Position numbers and translations under genes: made by a program
Notes under the pieces: generated by a model
Seen by the model: the letters and a program-made list of their open reading frames with translations, nothing else
What the model was told of the DNA's origin: nothing
Database searches by the model: none
Part shown: in pieces, positions 1 to 10,853 of the stretch
Layout of the letters: each line of letters opens with the position of its first letter
Numbering within the stretch: position 1 is the stretch's first letter
Source of the DNA: Catonia carolina
Taxonomy: Eukaryota; Arthropoda; Insecta; Hemiptera; Achilidae
DNA length: 64,000 bases
Assembly: GCA_035578175.1 (NCBI GenBank)
Contig: JAQMRL010000004.1
Coordinates: 42,737,401 to 42,801,400 of the forward strand
Direction: 5' to 3'

Positions 1-738
1 TTTTTATTTCATTAATTCGGATTAAATATAATTTTTCATTCCGAAACTCTTAACGGCCTATGTTAATTGTCATTTTTTGGAAGACCTTAATTATATTATG
101 TATCGTGCTGAAAGTAAAACAAAAGTGAAATCTGTGCTAGTAAAAATATTTTATAGAAACCCGTTATTTTAAAAAAATAGTGTTTGTTGTTTTTAAAATC
201 GGCCTTTTTTTTGATTTCTGCATATTCTCATTGATAAATTTACAAATTTTTGTTTTCAACTAAAAAATATTCTTACTAAACAGTTCTGACACCTAAAATA
301 AAATTTTCTATATTTGAAGCTAAATATTTTTTTTTGGTCTTTAATAAACTATCGGTATCTACAATCTGTTCCTTAAAAACCATTAAATAGATTTGTTTAA
401 AAGAAAAATTGACTAAAAATAAAACTCTTTATTAATATAAAACGCTTTAGATTAATTACTTAACAACTTTAACCCATTGATTCGTGAATTAAGTTCTCCA
501 CATTTACCAGGCAATCCATATCGTCGGCTCAGCAGGAGGTGGAGCAGAGACTTGGGTTAACTTCATTCAAAACAGTTCAAATTTAATAACGCTTAATAAC
601 AACATCCAAAATAATTAAACTTACTATTATAAATTAAATAATCTTAATGATTAAATTGTGAAAAGGCTTACTGTAGCAATTAAGTGTGGAGTCCTAATGA
701 GTGGAGTTCTCCTTTAAGGTGTAACGTAATTTTTAAAT
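1..738. other. AT-rich sequence, nothing recognised
   Basis: No open frame of note, no repeat shared with the rest of the window and no RNA-like fold was seen. The stretch ends at the terminal inverted repeat of the palindromic mariner-like element. Confidence 0.6.
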
Positions 739-2675
739 ATATATATACCGGGTGTCCATTAAGTCTGGAAACGGCTGAATTTCAGAAAAGTGAGCGTGAC
801 TAGGTGACCAGAATGATTTTAATTGCTTGTTGCACCAAAAAAAACTATTCTGGGTGATATTTGAAATTTTTGTCCGCCATCTTGAATCCGCCATATTGGA
901 TTGAACTTTCTTAATTTAAATAGGATGATGGTCATATGATACATGATTTCGACCTAAAATTTCAAAATAAATTCAATGGCAAAACCGGAAATCGATATCT
1001 TTTTTCGTTTTTGAGATATTACCATTCAACTATCCAGATCGGGGCAGAACGGCCATTCCTCCCTCCTCCGTCTTTGAGCCTACGTAGACAATTTAGGGAG
1101 CAAGTGAACGACTACACATTAGATTGTTGAGAACAATAAGTTTTTTAATATCTCCACTCGTTCATAAATAGGAAATTATTGTCATTAAGAAATACGGAAA
1201 AACAATTTAACGGCTGATTTATTGCATTATAAAACTACAGTATTTAATTTGTTACCAGTTAGCCTAATACTTATTGTTATTTTTGTAAATGTTAGTGTTT
1301 ATAAGGAACTAACTGTGAAAATGAGTTACATAATTGAAAATAAAATTACCAAATGTTTCTTGACTCAAGAGTAGTTGTTCAAAGTGGCCTCCTCCTACTT
1401 ATTGACAATATGATGTACGTGCGTAAAAACTAGATACAGCATTACGAATGAATTCCCCTGGAATTCCAGCAGATTCATTTAGAATTCTTTGTTTGAGTTC
1501 ATGCAGACTGTTAGGTTTCTTTCTGTAAACTTTGTTTTTTAAGTGTCCCCAAAAGAAGTAGTCCAATGGACTCAAATCAGGTGATCACGGAGGCCATTCA
1601 ATTGCTCCTCTCCTGTATAAAGTTGCTTGTATGAGACTATTGTATGAAGACATACTTCGAAATCATATTACTCCAGCTGTAAGAAATTATTTCGGACAAG
1701 ATGTTAACAACTGTTGGTTTCAACAAGATGGAGACCTGCCCATTTTTCTCGTCGAGTTCGTGTTTTGTTGACCGATATTTTCCCAGAAAGATGAATTTGT
1801 AGGAGAGGAGCAATTGAATGGCCTCCGAGATCACCTGATTTGAGTCCATTGGACTACTTCTTTTGGGGACACTTAAAAACAAAGTTTACAGAAAGAAACC
1901 TAACAGTCTGCATGAACTCAAACAAAGAATTCTAAATGAATCTGCTGGAATTCCAGGGGAATTCATTCGTAATGCTGTATCTAGTTTTTACGCACGTACA
2001 TCATATTGTCAATAAGTAGGAGGAGGCCACTTTGAACAACTACTCTTGAGTCAAGAAACATTTGGTAATTTTATTTTCAATTATGTAACTCATTTTCACA
2101 GTTAGTTCCTTATAAACACTAACATTTACAAAAATAACAATAAGTATTAGGCTAACTGGTAACAAATTAAATACTGTAGTTTTATAATGCAATAAATCAG
2201 CCGTTAAATTGTTTTTCCGTATTTCTTAATGACAATAATTTCCTATTTATGAACGAGTGGAGATATTAAAAAACTTATTGTTCTCAACAATCCTATGTGT
2301 AGTCGTTCACTTGCTCCCTAAATTGTCTACGTAGGCTCAAAGACGGAGGAGGGAGGAATGGCCGTTCTGCCCCGATCTGGATAGTTAAATGGTAATATCT
2401 CAAAAACGAAAAAAGATATCGATTTCCGGTTTTGCCATTGAATTTATTTTGAAATTTTAGGTCGAAATCATGTATCATATGACCATCATCCTATTTAAAT
2501 TAAGAAAGTTAAATCCAATATGGCGGATTCAAGATGGCGGACAAAAATTTCAAATATCACCCAGAATAGTTTTTTTGGTGCAACAAGCAATTAAAGTCAT
2601 TCTGGTCACCTAGTCACGCTCACTTTTCTGTAATTCAGCCGTTTCCAGACTTAATGGACACTCGGTATATATATA
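739..2675. mobile_element. Palindromic mariner-like element with two 3' ends
   Basis: The termini are inverted copies: ACCGGGTGTCCATTAAGTCT near 747 and its near-perfect complement near 2666, both embedded in TATATATA, compatible with TA target use. The inversion is far longer than a normal TIR. The left arm, about 739-1617, is the reverse complement of about 1799-2675, with only scattered mismatches. The unique centre, 1618-1798, continues the right arm's transposase frame. So the element is the 3' half of an IS630-Tc1-mariner transposon on the plus strand, with a second inverted copy of the same 3' half where the 5' half should be. The 64- and 61-aa open frames in the arms (936-1130 plus, 2293-2478 minus) are the same arm sequence read twice and are not genes. 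It could not move without a transposase supplied elsewhere. Confidence 0.85.
1645..2015 (+). pseudogene. Mariner-like transposase, C-terminal half, broken
   Basis: Read on the plus strand, this is the end of a DDE transposase. A WFQQDG block near 1719 holds the second catalytic Asp. It is followed after a frameshift by FSRRVR and TDIFPER, and then by the block EWPPRSPDLSPLDYFFWG, which holds the third catalytic Asp. A conserved Trp codon before ICRRGA has become TGA. A second frameshift follows the HLKTK block, and the frame then runs on through LHELKQRILN to a stop at 2015. The N-terminal helix-turn-helix and the first Asp are absent because the 5' half of the element is missing. The same C-terminus is present in mirror image, without the central part, on the minus strand at about 1373-1617. 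It is dead as a protein. Family assignment rests on the block order only. Confidence 0.8.
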
Positions 2676-3270
2676 AATAAGTAAAGTGAAAAAAAATAAA
2701 ACTCCTAGCGGAGGTAGGTTTACTATAGAGAACAATTATTTTTTACGTAATGCAATGAAACTTAATTTTGAAAAAAGGTAAGAATTCAATTTACTCAACA
2801 CATACATCTGTTGTATGCCTCCGTTTTAACCTTTTACTATTGTCCAGTAAATTGATCACCAAATAATTATATCTGATTCAAGCCATCATACGCTGAAGTA
2901 ATTTTTCTTTAACAATTTTTCGAACTGTTCAACAGTAATCTATACAGTGCACTACCAGAAAATAGATATACATTATAAACAAACAAGAAGAAGAAGAAGA
3001 AGTAAACAAACATTGCTACCCAGGGGTACATCATTGGGTGTGTAACATTAAATAAACAGTTCCGAGAGAGGTGGAGGGTTCTTTGCTGATGTCGGATCAA
3101 GTGGCCAGGCGGTGGGTTTTTGGTTGGTAGGCGGTTGCGGCCTCCTTAGGGCTGGACGAGGACGCCTCAATAGAGTCCAACACTACTTCCTCCCATCGTT
3201 AGGGAGTGAACATAAGTTTTTCTCGCCGCCTCGGATTAGAAAAAAAACAATTAAATAAAAAAAACTTTTA
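2676..3270. other. Non-coding; GC-richer patch and (GAA)n tract
   Basis: A short (AGA/GAA)n tract lies near 2985-3003. A conspicuously GC-rich patch, about 3100-3240, stands out from the AT-rich surroundings and may be a piece of a retroelement, but I recognise no motif in it. No coding support for the open frame on the minus strand at 2909-3100. Confidence 0.4.
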
Positions 3271-3500
3271 CAGGGTGATTTTTAAGTATGGAAACAGCTT
3301 TATATTGCGTAACTGAGACATATTTGGCGAAAGAAGCTTATGCGGTTGTGCATATTTTTAAAAATCCAACTTATTTTTGGTTTTGAAATTTTTGTCCGCC
3401 AATATTGGATTCAACTTTTAAATTTTAATTTTTTTAAATGGGATGTTGGTCGTGTGATACGTCATGTCAATGTGAAATTTTAAGAAAAAAACAATGGTCC
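3271..3500 (+). mobile_element. Diverged fragment related to the 739-2675 element
   Basis: It begins CAGGGTGATTTTTAAGTATG and then repeats the layout of the outer arm at 751-960: a GGAAAC box, a TTTTGTCCGCC box, an ATATTGGATT box and a GTGTGATACGTCATG box, in the same order and spacing. It is therefore a truncated cousin of the palindromic mariner-like element. No matching right terminus was found. Confidence 0.65.
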
Positions 3501-3655
3501 AAACCGTTTTTCAATAGATGCCTTCGTGTTTTAGTGATAAGCATTCAAAGTTGCAATTTTGGGAAAATTGTGTTAGCAATAAAAAAGGTAGAACGCACTG
3601 CATAAACCATTTTATTGCATTTTTCAATCATAAACACTCCATCTGCCCGTTATGG

Positions 3656-3860
3656 ACAAATATATTCATACAGGCAAGAGAAAGTAAAAATAGGACCTTG
3701 TTTTAAAATTTTTAAGACTTCAGAATAATTTTTAAAAGAAAAAGTAAAAGAAAATTGTGTGTTTCACACCAAATCAACATAAAAATCATTTTTTTCGCAA
3801 AAAGCGACATGAAAACAATACTTTCTTTCCTTCCTTACAATATTCATAAAGTGCATGATA
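3656..3860. mobile_element. HINE-1 fragments in mixed orientation
   Basis: About 3656-3695 and 3800-3855 match the 5' end of HINE-1 on the minus strand (GGCAAGAGAAAGT subterminal repeat, then the CGACATGAAAACAATACT block). About 3752-3777 matches the 3' hairpin end (GTGTTTCACACC) on the plus strand. The order suggests broken, rearranged copies. Confidence 0.55.
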
Positions 3861-4879
3861 AAGTAAAAAGTTAAAACAGGTACCTATATAACCTATAATA
3901 ATTAGAACTAGACAATTTTAAAAAGAGAAAAATATTTATATTTTATATATTTTTTGGCTAGAGGAAGATATGCGTATCTATTATAGTATGTATATTGATT
4001 TTTGAAGATACCATACTGTATCTTTGTAGCCTAAGTATTACATTAATATATGAAGAGAAATATTAAAATTTATTAAGAAAGATTAAGAAATTTTTTTTTT
4101 GACACTTTTAATTGAAATTTAGTATCTGGTATTAAAATAATATAACAATTTCTAAATGTGAAGCTAATGTTTCAAAACTTGATTTACTTGAAGGAGCGTG
4201 CATTTATTAAGGTTATTAAGATTTATTAAGGAGAAAAAATGAAATTATTGTACAATTTAAAGGTTTTGTTACAAAAAAATGACATGGGTTTTTCCCAAAG
4301 AATATTTATTAGGCGTATTCAGTAAAAGAAGCTTATAAAATTGTACGTAGGCTAACGCATATGAAAACTCCCGAACGTATTCATTAGAATTTTAGTGACA
4401 GACATGATCGTGCAGGTTTGCAACTCGTGATGCGCGCGCATTTAGACAAATTACAATCTGCAACGCAACAATGTACGCCTACCCATATCGTGTTTGTACT
4501 GAATTAGTTAAATTTTCTACGCGGCGCGGGTGAGTTATTTTATTTAGTACCGGAGAAATTTTCGTTTTTTTACCACCGTGGGTTTTGTTTTATTAGTGTG
4601 TTTGTGTGTGTTTATTAAACAGGTATTATTTCTTTCTTAAATTAATATTATTTGATTGAAAATAGTTTAGTTCTATCCTTTAAAAATATATAATTATTTT
4701 AATGTAGACTAAGGCTTACTTTAGTATTTTATTTATCTTGATAAAATTTTGGGTCTTTTCTGTTATTCTTCCCCCCTACCGGCATAATTTTTCACATTTT
4801 ATGAATATTTCGTATGCATTTATACAATATTTTAACGGGAAATATATTTTTTAAAAAATCCTACACCAATATTCTTCAA
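3861..4879. other. Non-coding, nothing firmly recognised
   Basis: AT-rich apart from a CpG-containing patch at about 4410-4590. That patch is followed by a GT-rich run and a sequence resembling a splice acceptor near 4620. No frame supports an exon. It may belong to the hAT-like remnant downstream, but that is not demonstrated. Confidence 0.35.
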
Positions 4880-4908
4880 GTTAACCTGGGGGTCGTGGTG
4901 ATATTATT

Positions 4909-4922
4909 GGGGGGGGGGGGGG
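4909..4922 (+). repeat. Poly(G)14 homopolymer
   Basis: An uninterrupted run of about 14 G in otherwise AT-rich DNA, inside the hAT-like GGGGTCG motif. It is a likely slippage and assembly-error site. Confidence 0.85.
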
Positions 4923-5303
4923 TCGTTAAACAATTATGAAATCATTTAATCGCTTTAGGTATGTGAAAAAATCATTTATTATAAACTTACTTATAAAAAT
5001 TTTACATGCAATAAGTATATTACTTTTAAAGAAAAGAGATTAATCATTAGTTAATTATTAATGTGGTAGTTGCATTTGTTTTTCATTCAAAATTTATTCA
5101 CGTCCATATGCATGTTCAAAGATTCTCTCACAGTTAGTATTATACGAGAAGAAGAAGATTAAATTGCAAAGAGCACGTACACATCAAGTTGGAACTTGTA
5201 AATTTTTCATGTATGTGCACGTCATACATGCATGTTCATACACGCCGCTACTATAAAAGTATTAACGCAGCAATATAAAATAATATCAATAGTTGTATTC
5301 CAT

Positions 5304-6263
5304 TTTTACTTTCTCTTGCCTATATGAATATATAGGAAGGAAAGTATTGTTTTCAGGTCGATTTTTCGAAATCGAGTTTTCACCGGATCTATACGTTTTC
5401 AGACCCCCTGAACCCAAAAAACATGTTTTTAGCGATTAGTGTGTGTGTGCGCGCGCGCGCGTGTGTGTGTGTGTGTACAAAATATCTCAAGAACGGAACA
5501 TCGTACGAACTTGAAACTTGGAACTTAAGTTACATATCCTTACCGGACCCGGCACGAACATTTTCATCAAAATCGGTCAACCGGAAGTAGTAGTTTATTC
5601 GTGTAATTTTCACTTTTTTTGCGATTTTCTCAAAAACTGGTCCTACGATTTTTTTTTAAATCGCCTGGTTTACTCAATTTTTTATTCTCTACAAGTTAGG
5701 GTAGGCGCCATGTTCGCTGAAATTCTCGGTGAGGCTCTTTTTTTCGTAAAAACATTTTCTTTTTAAAATTACGGCTTTAATATGCATTTTAGCGCAAAAG
5801 TTTATATAATAAAAGTTGTAGAGAATTTAAAATTCTACAACTTTTATTTCAAACATTTTTTTGTATAATGCTTAGTTTAGCAGTAATTAGCGATTTTCTG
5901 ATTTTTTCTCACGAAAACGTGTGAAAAATCGATTTTTTAAAGATTTCGGCCTTGGTATGCATTTTACGACAAAACTGTATATAATAAATTTTATAGGAAA
6001 TAAAAAGATCTACAACTTTTATTTAAAGCATTTTTCGCTACAGAGCCTAGTTTAACGTGAAAGTGTGATTTTCCGTTTTTTTAAGCCAAACTGAGTTCGA
6101 TTTTCATTTTGCGTCATTCACTCATGATTAAAATAAGGTTATGTTTTTGAGGTTAGCTATTTGTTTATTTCTAATATTTCAATAATAATGTTAGGTTTAT
6201 TGTTCATTATTTGCATTGGCAAGAGAAAGTTGTGTGAGTGTTTCACACCAGATTTTTTTTACT
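5304..6263 (+). mobile_element. HINE-1 copy, full length (Helentron-associated type)
   Basis: One of the near-complete copies of a ~950-bp dispersed family. It starts TTTTTACTTTCTCTTGCC and ends with the inverted GGCAAGAGAAAGT, then a short hairpin (GTGTGA, 5-nt loop, TCACAC) and CCAGATTTTT. An alternating GT/GC tract follows the first ~130 bp (about 5440-5475). Blocks centred on TATGCATTTTAGCGCAAAAG and CTACAACTTTTATTT recur internally, so the body contains two or three diverged sub-repeats. Subterminal inverted repeats, terminal hairpin, internal microsatellite and lack of coding capacity match the HINE/DINE-1 class of Helentron derivatives. The class is inferred from architecture, not from a search. 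Confidence 0.75.
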
Positions 6264-6478
6264 GTGTGATTTTCTTTAAAGACATAAAATTAGTGCAGTT
6301 TGATTATATGATATTAAAAAACCATTTTACATTTATAATTACTGTCAAAATTCAAATATTAATAGTAACGCTTACTATTATTATTATTATTATCGGGAAG
6401 GGGGGGTTGCGAAATATTAATTTTTATTATTTTTACTATGTAGGGGTCGCGGAGCAAAAAAGGTTGAGAATCAATGCT

Positions 6479-6835
6479 CTTAGAGGTTTTACTAAGTAAA
6501 ACGGTGAGTGAAGTGTTGTACCATTGCCTTCCTCACTGAGTTGAAAAGTATGGTTATTAGCATACCAGGGCCTTCAAAAAGCACACATTTTCCACCCTAA
6601 AAATGACACCTTTACTTCATTTACCACAGGGTCTGGCTGTATAATGAATTCGTTACTTTCAGAGGGAGATAATTCTGATTAGTGTCTTTAAGACCTCTAC
6701 CTATTCTGTTCTTAAATAGGTCACTCATGTAATTGGTTGTCTATGTGGTAAGGAACAGAACTTTTTTTGTAGCCCTGGAACCAACAGATCGAGTGCAATT
6801 AACTTAACACTCCACCTGCCTGTTATGGGCAAATT
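6479..6835 (+). mobile_element. SINE-B copy, 5' end cut by the hAT-like element
   Basis: Member of a ~380-bp dispersed family with eight or nine copies in this window. Diagnostic blocks in order are GAGGTTTTACTAAGTAAAAC, TTGCCTTCCTCACTGAG, TTTCCACCCT, TCATTTACCACAGGGTCTGG, GTAGCCCTGGAAC and the 3' end CACTCCACCTGCCTGTTATG. This copy lacks the head before the GAGG box, where the hAT-like terminus abuts. Confidence 0.8.
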
Positions 6836-7876
6836 AATTTCGGTATGAGTAGCCAATAGAATTGCTTAATAAGGTCTTTAAGGTTTTCTGCGCATTTTAG
6901 GGATAACTTGAGTTTAGAGATGTTCTATTAAAGATTCTATAAGATTTTAGATGAAGAAATATTTTCCGAGTTTATAGGTTAAAAAAAAAGTTAAACAATT
7001 TGTTTTTCGTTTTGTTTTTAACATTAATCAAAATCGTTTGTAAATACGCAGTCTAATTTTAAAGTAAAAAAGAACTCGGTTCTCTCTTAGTTAGTTTGCG
7101 ACTGGTGTATGCGCTATCATTCTTTTTTTGCCAAAGGTATTATCCTGTGAAATATTGTATAAAAAACCTTCTTTTACTCTATTCTTCAAGATTAATAGCA
7201 CTCCTATAAAACCGATTTACTGGCCATCGGTGGTACCAACCCTCCACTTCCCCGTCCTTTCGTAGATACCCTTAGGTCCAGTTATATAAGGGAGGATGCC
7301 ATTAAATTCAGCCTCGGCCACGGGTGGCTTAAATATATCGGTCATTCATTTAGGCTAGCCGACAATGAACCCCCTTATAGAGATAATGCGTTCAGGGCTT
7401 ACACCCCTATCTTTATATTATCCTCTTTACTCACGAATTCAACTAACACTCCTCTCGCCTCTCTTCATCTGTCTTTCATACTCTACCATATGTTTTTCAC
7501 TCTATCTTTCTCTCTCTCAATTTACATTACTTTCAACCTTTTGTTTTGTTTCTTTTCTTTCATATATTCATTCAAAGTATGATAAGATCATGCCATTAAT
7601 TTTATTGCATTATCCGTTTTAATATATAATGTTTATATAATATCATCATACTGTTTAATGTGGTACCCTCCTTAATATTGATCCAATCCATTTTTAACCA
7701 CTGAACATAAAACGTGAATACTTTTTGCTTCTTTTATCATAGTTACATATTTCGTTGGTGTGTGGTTATTTACAACTATTTTCTTCCATAAATAAAAACA
7801 TCAAAACTCGATTTACCTTGGTAGATTCCGAAAAAAGTTTCAACGCTAAAAATTCATAATCTTTCCTAAAATATTA
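6836..7876. other. Non-coding, nothing recognised
   Basis: Mixed AT-rich sequence with some pyrimidine-rich runs (about 7480-7570). The 85-aa open frame at 7365-7622 is a low-complexity Leu/Ser/Tyr read of a CT-rich stretch and is not supported as a gene. Confidence 0.5.
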
Positions 7877-7965
7877 CAGTACAAGCTTGCTAATCCAAAA
7901 CTCTTTAATCCGAGCCCTCCAGTAATCCGAAATATCCGAAAAAATATGTAGCAAAGATGATTTTC

Positions 7966-8169
7966 TATGGTACTTTTTTTTGTTTTTTTTTTTTTGTTTA
8001 ACGTCCGACTGTTTTGCAATTACTGCTAATGCAGACGGTGAAGAATGAAATGATTTTTTTGTAACGTATGAAAATATGCCGTGCCTGAATGGGATTCGAA
8101 CCCAAGACCACATGATGAGAGGCGAGCACGTTACCAACTGCGCCAATGCGGCCGGCCTTTTTATGGTAC
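7966..8169 (-). mobile_element. SINE-C insertion with 8-bp target duplication
   Basis: TATGGTAC occurs at 7966-7973 and again at 8162-8169, bracketing the insert. On the minus strand the insert begins GGCCGGCCGCATTGGCGCAG, with a Pol III A box (TGGCGCAGTTGG) and B box (GGTTCGAATCC), so its head is tRNA-derived. It ends with the family tail CAGTCGGACGTTAAAC and an A-rich run. It was inserted into an already resident Tigger element. The open frames that read across it on both strands are spurious. Confidence 0.88.
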
Positions 8170-8904
8170 AGTTATGGGGTCTTTTCTGTGTTTTCTGTAT
8201 GCCACTATCAAATCCGAATTCCCTGAAGAGTTACACAATTCTCCCACTCGTGCGTCTAGCGCGCCAATCTAACTAGCAATATTCCTGCGTAGTGTCAACT
8301 TCACTCCGATTTCACAGTTAGTTACACAGCCTACTATGAATTTTGTTGACTTATTTAAGAGCCTAATATTCGGACGGAAGAAAGATGCTGGTGAGTTCCT
8401 TCAGGAAAACGGGTTAATACATAATCCCAGAAGATGTACCAACTAAAAACGTATGTGTGAAACACTCACTCGACTTTCTCTTCTCAATGTAAATAATTCA
8501 AAAATATAACGTAATAATATAATATAGCCTAGTAATAGCAAAAAATTCAGTTAAAAATATAACTTAATAGTAATGTAGTAATAGAAAAATGAAACAATAA
8601 AACAATCAAAATATGAAATAAAGCAACAGAAGGGGTAACGTAGTACTGCATACTGGGACTGGGAAGGACGTGTGTACACGTGCGTGAGTGAGTCTGTCTC
8701 AGTAAGAGTATTCAGTAAGGCTGGGAGTGGGAGAAATGAACAAGTGTGTAACCCTTATTGAAGTCGGATTTGATAGTGGCATACAGAAAACGGAAAAGAC
8801 CCATGTTTTGAATGTCTTGTTTGGGGTAATAAAACGCCGAAATCGTTAAGATTACTCTTCAGAATGATGATGATGATTACGATGACGAAACTACCGGAAA
8901 ATAA

Positions 8905-9100
8905 AATCAACCATGAAGGTGGAATTTGCAAGTTTAAATAAGTGTATAGAGTTGGCCAAGGAAACCGATAAGCCGTTTTATAAAATATTATTGCTTATAC
9001 AGCTATGAGACGAAGCATTCGAACAAATTTTGGCTTCAAAGAAACAGAAGTAAATAAGTGATTTTTGTGAAAAAATTAAGGCTTGTGAAAAGTGCGTATT
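8905..9100 (+). pseudogene. Tigger/pogo transposase C-terminus, broken
   Basis: One frame reads VEFASLNKCIELAKETDKPF, then YKILLLIQL, a stop, DEAFEQILASKKQK, a stop, and ISDFCEKIK. This resembles the end of Tigger transposases, where a Lys-rich helix is followed by a QTKITDFF-like tail. Two in-frame stops and the loss of the catalytic and CENP-B-like DNA-binding regions make it non-functional. It lies close to the right TIR, in the orientation expected for the 3' end of the element. Confidence 0.65.
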
Positions 9101-9392
9101 TTATAATTGAATTAAGTTATTCGAACGTAAACAATAATGGTATTTTACTCATTTTAAACATGAGTATTGCCTTTTAGACAAAATTTAGCTAATCCGAACT
9201 TTTCATTTGTCCAAACCGTAGCGGTTTTTGTTAGTTCGGACTAGCGAGATTGTACTGTAATGCTAATAAGTCATAAAATGTATTATCTCGTAATAAGTTC
9301 TGTAGTACACTTATTAGTTTAATTGTGAATAAATAGGCTACTGAATGAATAAACTTAAAACGTTTCCATATTTTATTTTATGTACGTTAGGT

Positions 9393-9660
9393 CTAACTTT
9401 GGAACGTGTTAAAAGATTTGTTGGATCTAGATTGTTGTTGTTTCAATTTTTCCAGTAATTCTTCATCCTTTCGGACTATTATTTCATTCTTCTTCTGTTC
9501 TGTTTCTTGTCCCACGTGGTTTTGATCTCGTTCCTGAAAATTACCAAATTTGTTTATTTTATTGGTAAATGTTTGTGGATCTTGTGCTTCTGCTGTTTCT
9601 ATTTTTATTTCTTTTAGATCTTTCCCTGTTTCTTGTAAATTTGTTTTGTAAATCCTAACC
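9393..9660 (-). pseudogene. LINE C-terminal tail, broken
   Basis: The minus-strand frame contains LQETGKDLKEIKIETAEAQD followed by a helix ending FGNFQE. A neighbouring frame then reads TWDKKQNRRRMK, two stops and SERMKNYW. This order (acidic DLKE helix, AQD box, FQE, then WxEERR...SERMKxYW) is what I know from the extreme C-terminus of arthropod non-LTR retrotransposon polymerases. The polymerase core is absent, so this is a 5'-truncated copy. A SINE-B begins six bases beyond its outer end. Clade not determined. Confidence 0.6.
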
Positions 9661-9665
9661 ATGTG

Positions 9666-10055
9666 TGTTGTTTAGGTCATCAGCCAAAAGACTGGTTTGA
9701 ACCTGTAGAGGCTTTACGAACAATTAACTTTACTACAAAAGGAGGAGAGAGGTGGTTTACTATGCTTACCTCACTGAGTGGAAAGTATGGTTATTACCAC
9801 ACCAGGCCCTATGAAAAGCATCTAATTCCCACACTACAGATGACACCTTCACTTCATTACCATTGTATAATGAAATTCATTACTCTCAGAAGAAATAACT
9901 CTGACTAGTGTCTTTTTACACCTTTACGTCTTCTATTTTTAAATGGTCCATGGGTGACCATTTGATAAGAAACAGAACTATTTTTTACAACCCTGGAACT
10001 GGCAGACGAGTGCAAATAATTTAACACTCCACCTGCCTGTTATGGGCAAAAATTA
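9666..10055 (+). mobile_element. SINE-B copy, near full length
   Basis: It begins TGTTGTTTAGGTCATCAGCC and ends CACCTGCCTGTTATGGGCAA, containing all family blocks in order. The GGTCATCAGCC...GGTTTGAACC head recalls a head shared by SINE-like repeats of many insects, and GGTTTGAACC is B-box-like. That link is from memory. Confidence 0.85.
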
Positions 10056-10853
10056 ACAATGAATAATATGAACGGAAATATTCTACTAAAAAAATTCATT
10101 TTTCTAAACATTTACATCTAAATTTATAATTAAACATACTTTTAAAACGAAAAGAAAAAAACATGGAGTAACAGTAATAGTAACACAAGACATTTTAATA
10201 CAAGACGAGAAAGAAGTAAGCAAAAAGTAGTTTCATAATTAATCATAATTCTGTCCCGAGTTGAAATTAAAAAATAAATTAGGCATGCAGAGGAGCTGAG
10301 CCGAGAATTAAAGCCACCGGATGAAAGATGAACGAACAAACCGTATTCTACGACTACGTTCTACGCTGAAACGTTTCACAGCTGTCCTTAAATTTCCAAA
10401 AATATACTTTCAAGAACAATTTATTCGTTATGTACAAATATCATAAATTTATTTATCGTAGAATATTTTATTAAAAAAGAAAATCTTGATGTCAAACTTC
10501 TGTCAACAAAATGTATAGTATTTTTTAAACTAATAAGCGACCTTAAATTTCAGTCTTTTTTTATGACCGAATTTCGTTTATTTTTACGAATAATGAGTAC
10601 TACTGTTCAGTGTTACCGAGTCATTACGTCTTTCCATCATTTACTGTATCTGTGATACGAGTACAGATAAACATACATTTAATATTTTGATTATTCAATT
10701 TTTTTATTAAAAAAGAACCGTCTGAAAGCCAGTACTGTATTTAAAAAAAATTGAAACCAGGATATACAACCTGTAAGTCTATACGTACAATCTATTCAAA
10801 ACGTAAAATAATAAGCAGATAAACGGGTTACGAACTTAATTGTAATACTTTTC
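10056..10853. other. Non-coding, nothing recognised
   Basis: AT-rich and without repeat copies or RNA signals that I can see. The minus-strand 65-aa frame at 10142-10339 is a low-complexity Leu-rich read. Confidence 0.5.

Larger units (their letters stand above)
4880..6476 (+). mobile_element. hAT-like remnant, interrupted by HINE-1
   Basis: The right end, about 6395-6476, carries GGGGTCGCGGAGCAAAAAAG followed by GGTTGAGAATCAATG. This resembles the hAT terminus that ends GGTTGAGAACCACTG. The insertion lies in the CTCTAGAGG box of a SINE-B, and CTCTTAGA directly after the terminus would be the 8-bp target site. A related GGGGGTCGTGGTGATATTATT block sits at about 4888-4922. I infer that these are parts of one element split by the HINE-1 insertion at 5304-6263. 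The left terminus and its half of the SINE-B were not found, so the left boundary is uncertain. Confidence 0.45.
7877..9257 (+). mobile_element. Tigger/pogo-type DNA transposon, decayed
   Basis: The termini are inverted: CAGTACAAGCTTGCTAATCC at 7877 and the complement of CAGTACAATCTCGCTAGTCC ending at 9257. Both are flanked by TA, the pogo/Tigger target. The CAGT...TAATCCGA type of TIR is characteristic of that group. Inside are a SINE-C insertion (7974-8161), a HINE-1 3'-end fragment on the minus strand (about 8455-8540) and a transposase C-terminus (about 8905-9100). About 8175-8260 is an inverted copy of 8728-8806, so part of the body is duplicated in inverse orientation. Confidence 0.8.

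Noticed and set aside
936..1130. Identical-looking small proteins at 936-1130 (plus) and 2293-2478 (minus)
   Set aside because: They are the two inverted arms of one palindromic mariner-like element. The frame lies outside the transposase.
5440..5475. Alternating GT/GC tract as a possible Z-DNA regulatory element
   Set aside because: It lies at the fixed microsatellite position of HINE-1 and is better explained as part of that repeat.
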